NCBI GenBank assembly: GCA_018350325.1
Contig: JAEVLN010000010.1
Coordinates: 1,054,001-1,118,000, forward strand
Length of the DNA: 64,000 nt
Source of the DNA: Globodera rostochiensis
Taxonomy: Eukaryota; Nematoda; Chromadorea; Rhabditida; Heteroderidae
Direction of reading: 5' to 3'
Part shown: positions 1-14,002 of the stretch, piece by piece
Layout: each line of letters starts with the position of its first letter
How positions within the stretch are numbered: the first letter of the stretch is position 1
Position numbers and translations under genes: made by a program
The notes under the pieces: generated by a model
Seen by the model: only the letters and a program-made list of their open reading frames with translations
Told to the model about the DNA's origin: nothing
The model's database searches: none

Positions 1-1993
1 TGTCATCGTTCAACACAAATTTTGTCAGCCCATAGCAAATGATCAGCCCATAGGAATTGATCAGCCCATAGCAGTTGATCAGCCCATAGCAGTTGATCAG
101 CCCATAGCAGTTGATCAGCCCATAGCAGTTGATCAGCCCATAAAGTCGATCAGCCCATAGGAATTGATCAGCCCATAGCAATTGATCAGCCCATAGGAAT
201 TGATCAGCCCATAGCAGTTGATCAGCCCATAGCAGCTGATCAGCCCATAGCAGCTGATCAGCCCATAGCAGTTGATCAGCCCATAGGAATTGATCAGCCC
301 ATAGCAGTTGATCAGCCCATAGCAGTTGATCAGCCCATAGCAGCTGATCAGCCCATAAAGTCGATCAGCCCATAGGAATTGATCAGCCCATAGGAATTGA
401 TCAGCCCATAGGAATTGATCAGCCCATAGCAGTTGATCAGCCCATAGCAGTTGATCAGCCCATAGCAGTTGATCAGCCCATAGCAGTTGATCAGCCCATA
501 GGAATTGATCAGCCCATAGCAGTTGATCAGCCCATAGCAGTTGATCAGCCCATAGCAGCTGATCAGCCCATAAAGTCGATCAGCCCATAGGAATTGATCA
601 GCCCATAGCAATTGATCAGCCCATAGCAGCTGATCAGCCCATAGGAATTCTCAGCCCATAGCAGCTGATCAGCCCATAGCAGCTGATCAGCCCATAGCAG
701 TTGATCAGCCCATAGGAATTGATCAGCCCATAGCAGTTGATCAGCCCATAGCAGTTGATCAGCCCATAGCAGTTGATCAGCCCATAGCAGTTGATCAGCC
801 ATAGGAATTGATCAGCCCATAGCAGTTGATCAGCCCATAACAGTTGATCAGCCCATAGCATTTGATCAGCCCATAGCAGTTGATCTGCCCATAGCAGCTG
901 ATCAGCCCATAGCAGTTGATCAGCCCATAGCAGTTGATCAGCCCATAGGAATTGATCAGCCCAAAGCAGTTGATCAGCCCATAGGAGTTGATCAGCCCAA
1001 AGAAGTTGATCAGCCCATAGCAGCTGATCAGCCCATAACAGTTGATCAGCCCATAGCAGCTGATCAGCCCATAGCAGTTGATCAGCCCATAGCAGTTGAT
1101 CAGCCCATAGGAATTGATCAGCCCATAGCAATTGATCAGCCCATAGCAGTTTATCAGCCCATAGGAATTGATCAGCCCATAGCATTTGATCAGCCCATAG
1201 CCGCTGATCAGCCCAAAGCAGTTGATCAGCCCATAGGAGTTGATCAGCACAAAGAAGTTGATCAGCCCATAGCAGCTGATTAGCCCATAGCAGTTGATCA
1301 GCCCATAGCAGTTGATCAGCCCATAGCAGTTGATCAGCCCATAGCAGTTGATCAGCCCATAGGAATTGATCAGCCCATAGCAATTGATCAGCCCATAGCA
1401 GTTTATCAGCCCATAGGAATTGATCAGCCCATAGCATTTGATCAGCCCATAGCAGTTGATCTGCCCATAGCAGCTGATCAGCCCATAAAGTCGATCAGCC
1501 CATAGGAATTGATCAGCCCATAGCAATTGATCAGCCCATAGCAGCTGATCAGCCCATAGGAATTCTCAGCCCATAGCAGTTGATCAGCCCATAGGAATTG
1601 ATCAGCCCATAGCAATTGATCAGCCCATAGGAATTGATCAGCCCATAGCATTTGATCAGCCCATAGCAGTTGATCTACCCATAGCAGCTGATCAGCCCAT
1701 AAAGTCGATCAGCCCATAGGAATTGATCAGCCCATAGCAATTGATCAGCCCATAGCAGCTGATCAGCCCATAGGAATTCTCAGCCCATAGCAGTTGATCT
1801 GCCCATTAGCAGCTGATCAGCCCATAAAGTTGATCAGCCCATAGGAATTGATCAGCCCATAGCAATTGATCAGCCCATAGCAGCTGATCAGCCCATAGGA
1901 ATTCTCAGCCCATAGCAGCTGATCAGCCCATAAAGTTGATCAGCCCATAGGAATTGATCAGCCCATAGCAATTGATCAGCCCATAGCAGCTGA

Positions 1994-3625
1994 TCAGCCC
2001 ATAGGAATTCTCAGCCCATAGCAGCTGATCAGCCCATAAAGTTGATCATCCCATAGCAGCTGATCAGCCCATAGCAGTTGATCAGCCCAAAGAAGTTGAT
2101 CAGCCCATAGGAATTGATCAGCCCATAGCAGTTGATCAGCCCATAACAGTTGATCAGCCCATAGCATTTGATCAGCCCATAGCAGTTGATCTGCCCATAG
2201 CAGTTGATCAGCCCAAAGAAGTTGATCAGCCCATAGGAATTGATCAGCCCATAGCAGCTGATTAGCCCATAGCAGTTGATCAGCCCATAGCAGTTGATCA
2301 GCCCATAGCAGTTGATCAGCCCATAGCAGTTGATCAGCCCATAGGAATTGATCAGCCCATAGCAATTGATCAGCCCATAGCAGTTTATCAGCCCATAGGA
2401 ATTGATCAGCCCATAGCAGTTGATCAGCCCATAACAGTTGATCAGCCCATAGCATTTGATCAGCCCATAGCAGTTGATCTGCCCATAGCAGCTGATCAGC
2501 CCATAGCAGCTGATCAGCCCATAGCAGTTGATCAGCCCATAGGAATTGATCAGCCCAAAGCAGTTGATCAGCCCATAGGAGTTGATCAGCCCAAAGAAGT
2601 TGATCAGCCCATAGCAGCTGATCAGCCCATAACAGTTGATCAGCCCATAGCAGCTGATCAGCCCATACCAGTTGATCAGCCCATAGCAGTTGATCAGCCC
2701 ATAGGAATTGATCAGCCCATAGCAGTTGATCAGCCCATAACAGTTGATCAGCCCATAGCATTTGATCAGCCCATAGCCGCTGATCAGCCCAAAGCAGTTG
2801 ATCAGCCCATAGGAGTTGATCAGCCCAAAGAAGTTGATCAGCCCATAGCAGCTGATTAGCCCATAGCAGTTGATCAGCCCATAGCAGTTGATCAGCCCAT
2901 AGCAGTTGATCAGCCCATAGCAGTTGATCAGCCCATAGGAATTGATCAGCCCATAGCAATTGATCAGCCCATAGCAGTTTATCAGCCCATAGGAATTGAT
3001 CAGCCCATAGCAGTTGATCAGCCCATAACAGTTGATCAGCCCATAGCATTTGATCAGCCCATAGCAGTTGATCTGCCCATAGCAGCTGATCAGCCCATAG
3101 CAGCTGATCAGCCCATAGCAGTTGATCAGCCCATAGGAATTGATCAGCCCAAAGCAGTTGATCAGCCCATAGGAGTTGATCAGCCCAAAGAAGTTGATCA
3201 GCCCATAGCAGCTGATCAGCCCATAACAGTTGATCAGCCCATAGCAGCTGATCAGCCCATACCAGTTGATCAGCCCATAGCAGTTGATCAGCCCATAGGA
3301 ATTGATCAGCCCATAGCAATTGATCAGCCCATAGCAGTTTATCAGCCCATAGGAATTGATCAGCCCATAGCATTTGATCAGCCCATAGCCGCTGATCAGC
3401 CCAAAGCAGTTGATCAGCCCATAGGAGTTGATCAGCACAAAGAAGTTGATCAGCCCATAGCAGCTGATTAGCCCATAGCAGTTGATCAGCCCATAGCAGT
3501 TGATCAGCCCATAGCAGTTGATCAGCCCATAGCAGTTGATCAGCCCATAGGAATTGATCAGCCCATAGCAATTGATCAGCCCATAGCAGTTTATCAGCCC
3601 ATAGGAATTGATCAGCCCATAGCAT
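1994..3625. repeat. Most regular satellite block, three frames open
   Basis: In this 1.6-kb stretch every unit is exactly 18 bp, so two minus-strand frames and one plus-strand frame stay open together. Variant units occur in a repeating order with several hundred bases between recurrences (for example the AAAGAAGTT and TTTATC variants), showing higher-order structure. The end of the block is set by units whose sequence introduces a stop or a one-base length change. There is no unique sequence, signal peptide or splice pattern to support translation. Confidence 0.8.
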
Positions 3626-4469
3626 TTGATCAGCCCATAGCAGTTGATCTGCCCATAGCAGCTGATCAGCCCATAAAGTCGATCAGCCCATAGGAATTGA
3701 TCAGCCCATAGCAATTGATCAGCCCATAGCAGCTGATCAGCCCATAGGAATTCTCAGCCCATAGCAGTTGATCAGCCCATAGGAATTGATCAGCCCATAG
3801 CAATTGATCAGCCCATAGCAGTTTATCAGCCCATAGGAATTGATCAGCCCATAGCATTTGATCAGCCCATAGCAGTTGATCTGCCCATAGCAGCTGATCA
3901 GCCCATAAAGTCGATCAGCCCATAGGAATTGATCAGCCCATAGCAATTGATCAGCCCATAGCAGCTGATCAGCCCATAGGAATTCTCAGCCCATACCAGT
4001 TGATCAGCCCATAGCAGTTGATCAGCCCATAGGAATTGATCAGCCCATAGCAATTGATCAGCCCATAGCAGTTTATCAGCCCATAGGAATTGATCAGCCC
4101 ATAGCATTTGATCTGCCCATAGCAGCTGATCAGCCCATAAAGTCGATCAGCCCATAGGAATTGATCAGCCCATAGCAATTGATCAGCCCATAGCAGCTGA
4201 TTTGCCCATAGCAGTTGATCAGCCCATAGCAGTTGATCAGCCCATAGCAGTTGATCAGCCCATAGCAGTTGATCAGCCCATAGGAATTGATCAGCCCATA
4301 GCAATTGATCAGCCCATAGCAGTTTATCAGCCCATAGGAATTGATCAGCCCATAGCATTTGATCAGCCCATAGCAGTTGATCTGCCCATAGCAGCTGATC
4401 AGCCCATAAAGTCGATCAGCCCATAGGAATTGATCAGCCCATAGCAATTGATCAGCCCATAGCAGCTGA

Positions 4470-7400
4470 TCAGCCCATAGGATTCTCAGCCATAGCAGTG
4501 ACCAGCCCCATAGGAAATTGATCAGCCCATAGCAAATTGATCAGCCCACATAGCAGTTTATCAGCCCATAGGACTTGATCAGCCCATAGCATTTGATCAG
4601 CCCATAGCAGTTGATCTGCCCATAGCAGCTGATCAGCCCATAAAGTCGTACAGGCCCATATATTGATCATCCCATAGCAATTGATCCATCCCATAGCAGC
4701 TTGTCAGCCCATTGGAATTCTCATCCCATAGCAGTTTATCTTCCCATTAGCAGCTGATCAGCCCATAAAGTTGATCAGTCCAATAGGAATGATCAGCCCA
4801 TAGCAATGATCATCCCATATCATCTGATCAGGCCATATAATTTCTCAGCCCTAGCGAGCCTCCATAGCAGCTGATTAGCCCATTAGTGATCAGCCATAAT
4901 TGATCAGCCCATAGCAATTGATCAGCCCATAGCAGTTTATCAGCCCATAGGAATTGATCAGCCCATAGCATTTGATCAGCCCATAGCAGTTGATCTGCCC
5001 ATAGCAGCTGATCAGCCCATAAAGACGATCAGCCCATAGGAATTGATCAGCCCATAGCAATTGATCAGCCCATAGCAGCTGATCAGCCCATAGGAATTCT
5101 CAGCCCATAGCAGAGCCCATAGCAGTTGATCAGCCCATAGCAGTTGATCAGCCCATAGCAGTTGATCAGCCCATAGCAGTTGATCAGCCCATAGCAGTTG
5201 ATCAGCCCATAGGAATTGATCAGCCCATAGCAATTGATCAGCCCATAGCAGTTTATCAGCCCATAGGAATTGATCAGCCCATAGCATTTGATCAGCCCAT
5301 AGCAGTTGATCTGCCCATAGCAGCTGATCAGCCCATAAAGACGATCAGCCCATAGGAATTGATCAGCCCATAGCAATTGATCAGCCCATAGCAGCTGATC
5401 CGCCATAGGACTCACACTCAGGCCCATAGCAGTTTGATCAGCCCTAGGAATTGATCAGCCCATAGCCAATTGATCAGCCCATAGCAGTTTATCAGCCCAT
5501 AGGAATTGATCAGCCCATAGCATTTGATCAGCCCATAGCAGTTGATCTGCCCATAGCAGCTGATCAGCCCATAAAGTCGATCAGCCCATAGGAATTGATC
5601 AGCCCATAGCAATTGATCAGCCCATAGCAGCTGATCAGCCCATAGGAATTCTCAGCCCATAGCAGTTGACTCTGCCCATTAGCAGCTGATCAGCCCATAA
5701 AGTTGATCAGCCCTATTATCACCCCTGGCAGTTGATCAGGCCCATAGCAATTGATCAGGCCCATATCATTGATCAAGCCCATAGGAATTGATCGCCCATA
5801 GCAATTGATCATCCCATATCAGTTTTTTCAGTCCCATAGGAATTGATCAGCCTAGCATTGATCAGCCCATAGCAGTTGATCTGCCCATAGAGCTGATCAG
5901 CCCATAAGACGATAAGCCCATAGGAATTGATCAGCCCATAGCAATGATCAGCCCATAGCATCGATCAGCCCATAGGATTCTCAGCCCAATAGCAAGCCCA
6001 GAGCAGTTGATCATCCCATAGCAGTTTGATCAGCCCATAGCAGTGATCAGCCCATAGCATTGATCAGCCATACAATTGATCAGCCCATAGCAGTTGATCA
6101 GCCATAGCAGTTGATCAGCCCATAGCAATTGATCAGCCCATAGCAGTTGATCAGCCCATTGATCTCAGCCATGAATTGATCAGCCCATAGCAGTTGATCT
6201 GCCCATAGCAGTTGATCAGCCCATAAAGTCGATCAGCCATAGGAATTGATCAGCCCATAGCAATTGATCAGCCCATAGCAGCTGATCAGCCACCATAGGA
6301 ATTCTCAGCCCATAGCCGTTGATCAGCCCATAGCAGCTTGATCAGCCCATAGCAAGTTGATCAGCCCATAGCATTGATCAGCCCATAGCAATTGATCCGC
6401 CCATAGCATGATCAGCCCATAGCAGTTGATCGCCCATAGCAGCTGATCAGCCATAAAGTTGATCAGCCCATAGGCACTGATCAGCCCCTAGCAGTGGATC
6501 AGCTCATAGCAAGCTGATCAGCCATAGGAATGTCAGCCCATAGCAGCTGATCTAGCCCATAGCAGCTGATCAGCCCATAGTTGATCAGCCCATAGGAATT
6601 GATCAGCCCATAGGAATGCTCAGTCCCATAGCAGTGTGATCAGCCCTAGAAGTTGATCTAGCCCATAGCAGCTGATCAGCCCCTAGCAGTCGGATCAGCC
6701 CATAGGCATCTGATCAGCCCCATAGCAGCTGATCAGCCCATAGCAGCTCTGCATCAGCCATAGGCAGTTGATCAGCCCATAGCCGTTGATCTGCCCATTA
6801 GCAGCGATCAGCCCATAAAGTTGATCAGCCCATAGGAATTGATCAGCCCTAGCATTGATCAGCCCATAGCAGTGATCAGCCCATAGCATTGATCAGCCCA
6901 TAGCAGTTGATCAGCCCATAGAGCTGAAGCCCTAAAGTGATCAGCCCATAGGAATTATCAGCCCATAGCATTGATCAGCCCATAGCAGTTGATCAGCCCA
7001 TAGCAGCCCATTGATCGCCCATAGCATGATCAGCCCATAAGTTGATCAGCCCATAGAATTGATCAGCCCATAGCAGTTATCAGCCCATACATTGATCAGC
7101 CCATAGCTGATCAGCCCATAAGATCAGCCCAAGAATTGATCAGCCCACAGTTATCAGCCCATAGCAATTATCAGCCCATAGCATTGATCAGCCCATAGCA
7201 GTTGAGCCCAAGCATTATCAGCCCATAGCAGTATCAGCCCATAGGATTATCAGCCCATAGATTATCAGCCCATAGCAGCTGATCAGCCCATAGGAATTGA
7301 TCGCCCATAGCAATTGATCAGCCCATAGCAGTTATCAGCCCATAAAATGATCAGCCCATAGCAGTTATCAGCCCATAGCATATCAGCCCATAATTGATAG

Positions 7401-8130
7401 CCCATCAATTGATCAGCCCATAGGAATTTGATCAGCCCAAGCAATTGATCACCCTAGCAGCTGATCAGCCCATAGCAATTATCAGCCCATAGCAGTGATC
7501 GCCATAGCAGTTGATCAGCCATAGCATTGATCAGCCCATAGCAGTTGATCAGCCCATAGCATTGATCAGCCCATAGCAGTTGATCAGCCCATAGGAATTG
7601 ATCAGCCATAGCAATGATCAGCCCATAGCAGTTGATCAGCCCATAGAATTGATCAGCCCATAGCATTGATCAGCCCATAAAGTTGATCAGCCCATAGCAG
7701 ATGATCAGCCCATAGCAGATCAGCCCATAGGAATTGATCAGCCCATAGCAATTGATCAGCCCATAGCAGCGATCAGCCCATAGGAGCGAGCCATAGCAGT
7801 TATCAGCCCATAGATGATCACCCATAGCATTGATCAGCCCATAGCAGTTGATCAGCCCATAGGAATTGATCAGCCCATAGCAGTTATCAGCCCATAGCAG
7901 ATTGATCAGCCCATAGAAGTGATCAGCCCATAGAGTTGATCAGCCCATAGGAATTGATCAGCCCATAGCATTGATCAGCCCATAGCAGTGATCAGCCCAT
8001 AGCGCTATCAGCCATAGCAGTTGATCAGCCCTAGCAGTTGATCAGCCATAGCAGTTGATCATCCATAGCAGTTGATCAGCCCATAGGCAGTTGATCAGCC
8101 CATAGCAGTTTGATCCGACCTAGGAATGAT
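4470..8130. repeat. Degraded middle of the satellite array
   Basis: Here the 18-bp unit is still recognisable but carries many one- and two-base insertions and deletions (for example GATCGCCC, CATAGCATGATC, CAGCCCCATAG) and truncated units, worst at about 5700-8100. On both sides the array returns to near-perfect 18-bp periodicity. No unique sequence interrupts it. It may be an old, decayed array core or a region where sequencing reads were poorly polished; the sequence alone cannot decide. Confidence 0.85.
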
Positions 8131-11100
8131 CAGCCCATAGCAATTGATCAGCCCATAGCAGCTGATCAGCCCATAGGAATTCTCAGCCCATAGCAGCTGA
8201 TCAGCCCATAAAGTTGATCATCCCATAGCAGCTGATCAGCCCATAGCAGTTGATCAGCCCAAAGAAGTTGATCAGCCCAAAGAAGTTGATCAGCCCATAG
8301 CAGCTGATCAGCCCATAACAGTTGATCAGCCCATAGCAGCTGATCAGCCCATAGCAGTTGATCAGCCCATAAAGTTAATCAGCCCATAGCAGTTGATCAG
8401 CCCATAGCAGCTGATTAGCCCATAGGAGTTGATCAGCCCATAGCAGTTGATCAGCCCATAGGAATTGATCAGCCCATAGCAATTGATCAGCCCATAGCAG
8501 TTTATCAGCCCATAGGAATTGATCAGCCCATAGCATTTGATCAGCCCATAGCCGCTGATCAGCCCAAAGCAGTTGATCAGCCCATAGGAGTTGATCAGCC
8601 CAAAGAAGTTGATCAGCCCATAGCAGCTGATTAGCCCATAGCAGTTGATCAGCCCATAGCAGTTGATCAGCCCATAGCAGTTGATCAGCCCATAGGAATT
8701 GATCAGCCCATAGCAATTGATCAGCCCATAGCAGTTTATCAGCCCATAGGAATTGATCAGCCCATAGCATTTGATCAGCCCATAGCAGTTGATCTGCCCA
8801 TAGCAGCTGATCAGCCCATAAAGTCGATCAGCCCATAGGAATTGATCAGCCCATAGCAATTGATCAGCCCATAGCAGCTGATCAGCCCATAGGAATTCTC
8901 AGCCCATAGCAGTTGATCAGCCCATAGGAATTGATCAGCCCATAGCAATTGATCAGCCCATAGCAGTTTATCAGCCCATAGGAGTTGATCAGCCCATAGC
9001 ATTTGATCAGCCCATAGCAGTTGATCTGCCCATAGCAGCTGATCAGCCCATAGCAGCTGATCAGCCCATAGCAGTTGATCAGCCCATAGCAGTTGATCAG
9101 CCCATAGCAGTTGATCTGCCCATTAGCAGCTGATCAGCCCATAAAGTTGATCAGCCCATAGGAATTGATCAGCCCATAGCAATTGATCAGCCCATAGCAG
9201 CTGATCAGCCCATAGGAATTCTCAGCCCATAGCAGCTGATCAGCCCATAAAGTTGATCATCCCATAGCAGCTGATCAGCCCATAGCAGTTGATCAGCCCA
9301 AAGAAGTTGATCAGCCCATAGCAGCTGATCAGCCCATAACAGTTGATCAGCCCATAGCAGCTGATCAGCCCATAGCAGTTGATCAGCCCATAAAGTTAAT
9401 CAGCCCATAGCAGTTGATCAGCCCATAGCAGCTGATTAGCCCATAGGAGTTGATCAGCCCATAGCAGTTGATCAGCCCATAGCAGTTGATCAGCCCATAG
9501 GAATTGATCAGCCCATAGCAATTGATCAGCCCATAGCAGTTTATCAGCCCATAGGAATTGGTCAGCCCATAGCATTTGATCAGCCCATAGCCGCTGATCA
9601 GCCCAAAGCAGTTGATCAGCCCATAGCAGTTGATCAGCCCATAGGAATTGATCAGCCCATAGCAATTGATCAGCCCATAGCAGTTTATCAGCCCATAGGA
9701 ATTGATCAGCCCATAGCAGTTGATCAGCCCATAGGAATTGATCAGCACATAGCAATTGATCAGCCCATAGCAGTTTATCAGCCCATAGGAATTGATCAGC
9801 CCATAGCATTTGATCAGCCCATAGCAGTTGATCTGCCCATAGCAGCTGATCAGCCCATAAAGTCGATCAGCCCATAGGAATTGATCAGCCCATAGCAATT
9901 GATCAGCCCATAGCAGCTGATCAGCCCATAGGAATTCTCAGCCCATAGCAGTTGATCAGCCCATAGGAATTGATCAGCCCATAGCAATTGATCAGCCCAT
10001 AGCAGTTTATCAGCCCATAGGAATTGATCAGCCCATAGCATTTGATCAGCCCATAGCAGTTGATCTGCCCATAGCAGCTGATCAGCCCATAAAGTCGATC
10101 AGCCCATAGGAATTGATCAGCCCATAGCAATTGATCAGCCCATAGCAGCTGATCAGCCCATAGGAATTCTCAGCCCATAGCAGTTGATCTGCCCATTAGC
10201 AGCTGATCAGCCCATAAAGTTGATCAGCCCATAGGAATTGATCAGCCCATAGCAATTGATCAGCCCATAGCAGCTGATCAGCCCATAGGAATTCTCAGCC
10301 CATAGCAGCTGATCAGCCCATAAAGTTGATCATCCCATAGCAGCTGATCAGCCCATAGCAGTTGATCAGCCCATAGGAGTTGATCAGCCCATAGCATTTG
10401 ATCAGCCCATAGCAGTTGATCTGCCCATAGCAGCTGATCAGCCCCTTAGGAGTTGATCAGCCCATAGCAGTTGATCAGCCCATAACAGCTGATCAGCCCA
10501 TAACAGTTGATCAGCCCATAGCAGCTGATCAGCCCATAGCAGTTGATCAGCCCATAAAGTTGATCAGCCCATAGGAATTGATCAGCCCATAGCAATTGAT
10601 CAGCCCATAGGAATTGATCAGCCCATAAAGTTGATCAGCCCATAAAGTTGATCAGCCCATAGCAGTTGATCAGCCCATAGCAGCTGATTAGCCCCTTAGG
10701 AGTTGATCAGCCCATAGCAGTTGATCAGCCCATAGCAGTTGATCAGCCCATAGCAGCTGATCAGCCCATAACAGTTGATCAGCCCATAGCAGCTGATCAG
10801 CCCATAGCAAAGATCAGCCCATAAAGTTGATCAGCCCATAGCAGTTGATCAGCCCATAAAGTTGATCAGCCCATAGCAGCTGATCAGCCCATAGCAGTTG
10901 ATCAGCTCATAGCAGCTGATCAGCCCATAGCAGCTGATCAGCCCATAGCAGCTGATCAGCCCATAGCAGTTGATCAGCCCATAAAGTTGATCAGCCCATA
11001 GCAGTTGATCAGCCCATAGGAATTCTCAGCCCATAGCAGTTGATCAGCCCATAAAGTTGATCAGCCCATAGCAGCTGATCAGCCCATAGCAGTTGATCTG

Positions 11101-12339
11101 CCCATAGCAGCTGATCAGCCCATAGCAGCTGATCAGCCCATAGCAGTTGATCAGCCCATAGCAGTTGATCAGCCCATAGCAGTTGATCTGCCCATTAGCA
11201 GCTGATCAGCCCATAAAGTTGATCAGCCCATAGGAATTGATCAGCCCATAGCAATTGATCAGCCCATAGCAGCTGATCAGCCCATAGGAATTCTCAGCCC
11301 ATAGCAGCTGATCAGCCCATAAAGTTGATCATCCCATAGCAGCTGATCAGCCCATAGCAGTTGATCAGCCCAAAGAAGTTGATCAGCCCATAGCAGCTGA
11401 TCAGCCCATAACAGTTGATCAGCCCATAGCAGCTGATCAGCCCATAGCAGTTGATCAGCCCATAAAGTTAATCAGCCCATAGCAGTTGATCAGCCCATAG
11501 CAGTTGATCAGCCCATAGGAATTGATCAGCCCATAGCAATTGATCAGCCCATAGCAGTTTATCAGCCCAAAGAAGTTGATCAGCCCATAGCAGCTGATTA
11601 GCCCACAGCAGTTGATCAGCCCATAGCAGTTGATCAGCCCATAGCAGTTGATCAGCCCATAGGAATTGATCAGCCCATAGCAATTGATCAGCCCATAGCA
11701 GTTTATCAGCCCATAGGAATTGATCAGCCCATAGCAGTTGATCAGCCCATAGGAATTGATCAGCCCATAGCAATTGATCAGCCCATAGCAGTTTATCAGC
11801 CCATAGGAATTGATCAGCCCATAGCAGCTGAGCAGCCCATAACAGTTGATCAGCCCATAGCAGCTGATCAGCCCATAGCAGTTGATCAGCCCATAAAGTT
11901 AATCAGCCCATAGCAGTTGATCAGCCCATAGCAGCTGATTAGCCCATAGGAGTTGATCAGCCCATAGCAGTTGATCAGCCCATAGCAGTTGATCAGCCCA
12001 TAGGAATTGATCAGCCCATAGCAATTGATCAGCCCATAGCAGTTTATCAGCCCAAAGAAGTTGATGCAGCTGATTAGCCCATAGCAGTTGATCAGCCCAT
12101 AGCAGTTGATCAGCCCATAGCAGTTGATCAGCCCATAGGAATTGATCAGCCCATAGCAATTGATCAGCCCATAGCAGTTTATCAGCCCATAGGAATTGAT
12201 CAGCCCATAGCATTTGATCAGCCCATAGCAGTTGATCTGCCCATAGCAGCTGATCAGCCCATAAAGTCGATCAGCCCATAGGAATTGATCAGCCCATAGC
12301 AATTGATCAGCCCATAGCAGCTGATCAGCCCATAGGAAT

Positions 12340-13550
12340 TCTCAGCCCATAGCAGTTGATCAGCCCATAGGAATTGATCAGCCCATAGCAATTGATCAGC
12401 CCATAGCAGTTTATCAGCCCATAGGAATTGATCATCCCATAGCAGCTGATCAGCCCATAGCAGTTGATCAGCCCAAAGAAGTTGATCAGCCCATAGCAGC
12501 TGATCAGCCCATAACAGTTGATCAGCCCATAGCAGCTGATCAGCCCATAGCAGTTGATCAGCCCATAAAGTTAATCAGCCCATAGCAGTTGATCAGCCCA
12601 TAGCAGCTGATTAGCCCATAGGAGTTGATCAGCCCATAGCAGTTGATCAGCCCATAGCAGTTGATCAGCCCATAGGAATTGATCAGCCCATAGCAATTGA
12701 TCAGCCCATAGCAGTTTATCAGCCCAAAGAAGTTGATCAGCCCATAGCATTTGATCAGCCCATAGCCGCTGATCAGCCCAAAGCAGTTGATCAGCCCATA
12801 GGAGTTGATCAGCCCAAAGAAGTTGATCAGCCCATAGCAGCTGATTAGCCCATAGCAGTTGATCAGCCCATAGCAGTTGATCAGCCCATAGCAGTTGATC
12901 AGCCCATAGGAATTGATCAGCCCATAGCAATTGATCAGCCCATAGCAGTTTATCAGCCCATAGGAATTGATCAGCCCATAGCATTTGATCAGCCCATAGC
13001 AGTTGATCTGCCCATAGCAGCTGATCAGCCCATAAAGTCGATCAGCCCATAGGAATTGATCAGCCCATAGCAATTGATCAGCCCATAGCAGCTGATCAGC
13101 CCATAGGAATTCTCAGCCCATAGCAGTTGATCAGCCCATAGGAATTGATCAGCCCATAGCAATTGATCAGCCCATAGCAGTTTATCAGCCCATAGGAATT
13201 GATCAGCCCATAGCATTTGATCAGCCCATAGCAGTTGATCTGCCCATAGCAGCTGATCAGCCCATAAAGTCGATCAGCCCATAGGAATTGATCAGCCCAT
13301 AGCAATTGATCAGCCCATAGCAGCTGATCAGCCCATAGGAATTCTCAGCCCATAGCAGTTGATCTGCCCATTAGCAGCTGATCAGCCCATAAAGTTGATC
13401 AGCCCATAGGAATTGATCAGCCCATAGCAATTGATCAGCCCATAGCAGCTGATCAGCCCATAGGAATTCTCAGCCCATAGCAGCTGATCAGCCCATAAAG
13501 TTGATCATCCCATAGCAGCTGATCAGCCCATAGCAGTTGATCAGCCCATA
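12340..13550. repeat. Higher-order repeat copy 1 (1,663-bp offset)
   Basis: The order of variant units from about 12340 to about 13550 is repeated at a constant offset of 1,663 bp in 14003-15213. Landmarks include the open frames at 12558-13073, 13025-13216 and 13096-13305, which recur with identical products at 14221-14736, 14688-14879 and 14759-14968. This implies a segmental duplication inside the satellite by unequal exchange. Confidence 0.8.
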
Positions 13551-14002
13551 GGAGTTGATCAGCCCATAGCATTTGATCAGCCCATAGCAGTTGATCAGCC
13601 CATAGCAGCTGATCAGCCCATAGCAGCTGATTAGCCCATAGCAGTTGATCAGCCCATAGCAGTTGATCAGCCCATAGCAGTTGATCAGCCCATAGGAATT
13701 GATCAGCCCATAGCAATTGATCAGCCCATAGCAGTTTATCAGCCCATAGGAATTGATCAGCCCATAGCATTTGATCAGCCCATAGCAGTTGATCTGCCCA
13801 TAGCAGCTGATCAGCCCATAAAGTCGATCAGCCCATAGGAATTGATCAGCCCATAGCAATTGATCAGCCCATAGCAGCTGATCAGCCCATAGGAATTCTC
13901 AGCCCATAGCAGTTGATCAGCCCATAAAGTCGATCAGCCCATAGGAATTGATCAGCCCATAGCAATTGATCAGCCCATAGCAGCTGATCAGCCCATAGGA
14001 AT

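Noticed and set aside
23..300. Chromosome-end telomere
   Set aside because: The unit is not a canonical telomere repeat, and about 22 unique bases precede the array, so a terminus cannot be claimed from this window.
2029..3714. 561-codon minus-strand frame of CYGLIN repeats
   Set aside because: It is a direct consequence of the 18-bp satellite; a second frame of similar length overlaps it and no unique sequence, signal or splice site supports it.
4202..4426. Plus-strand frame of VDQPIA repeats
   Set aside because: Same satellite, third open frame; the ATG comes from a single unit variant.
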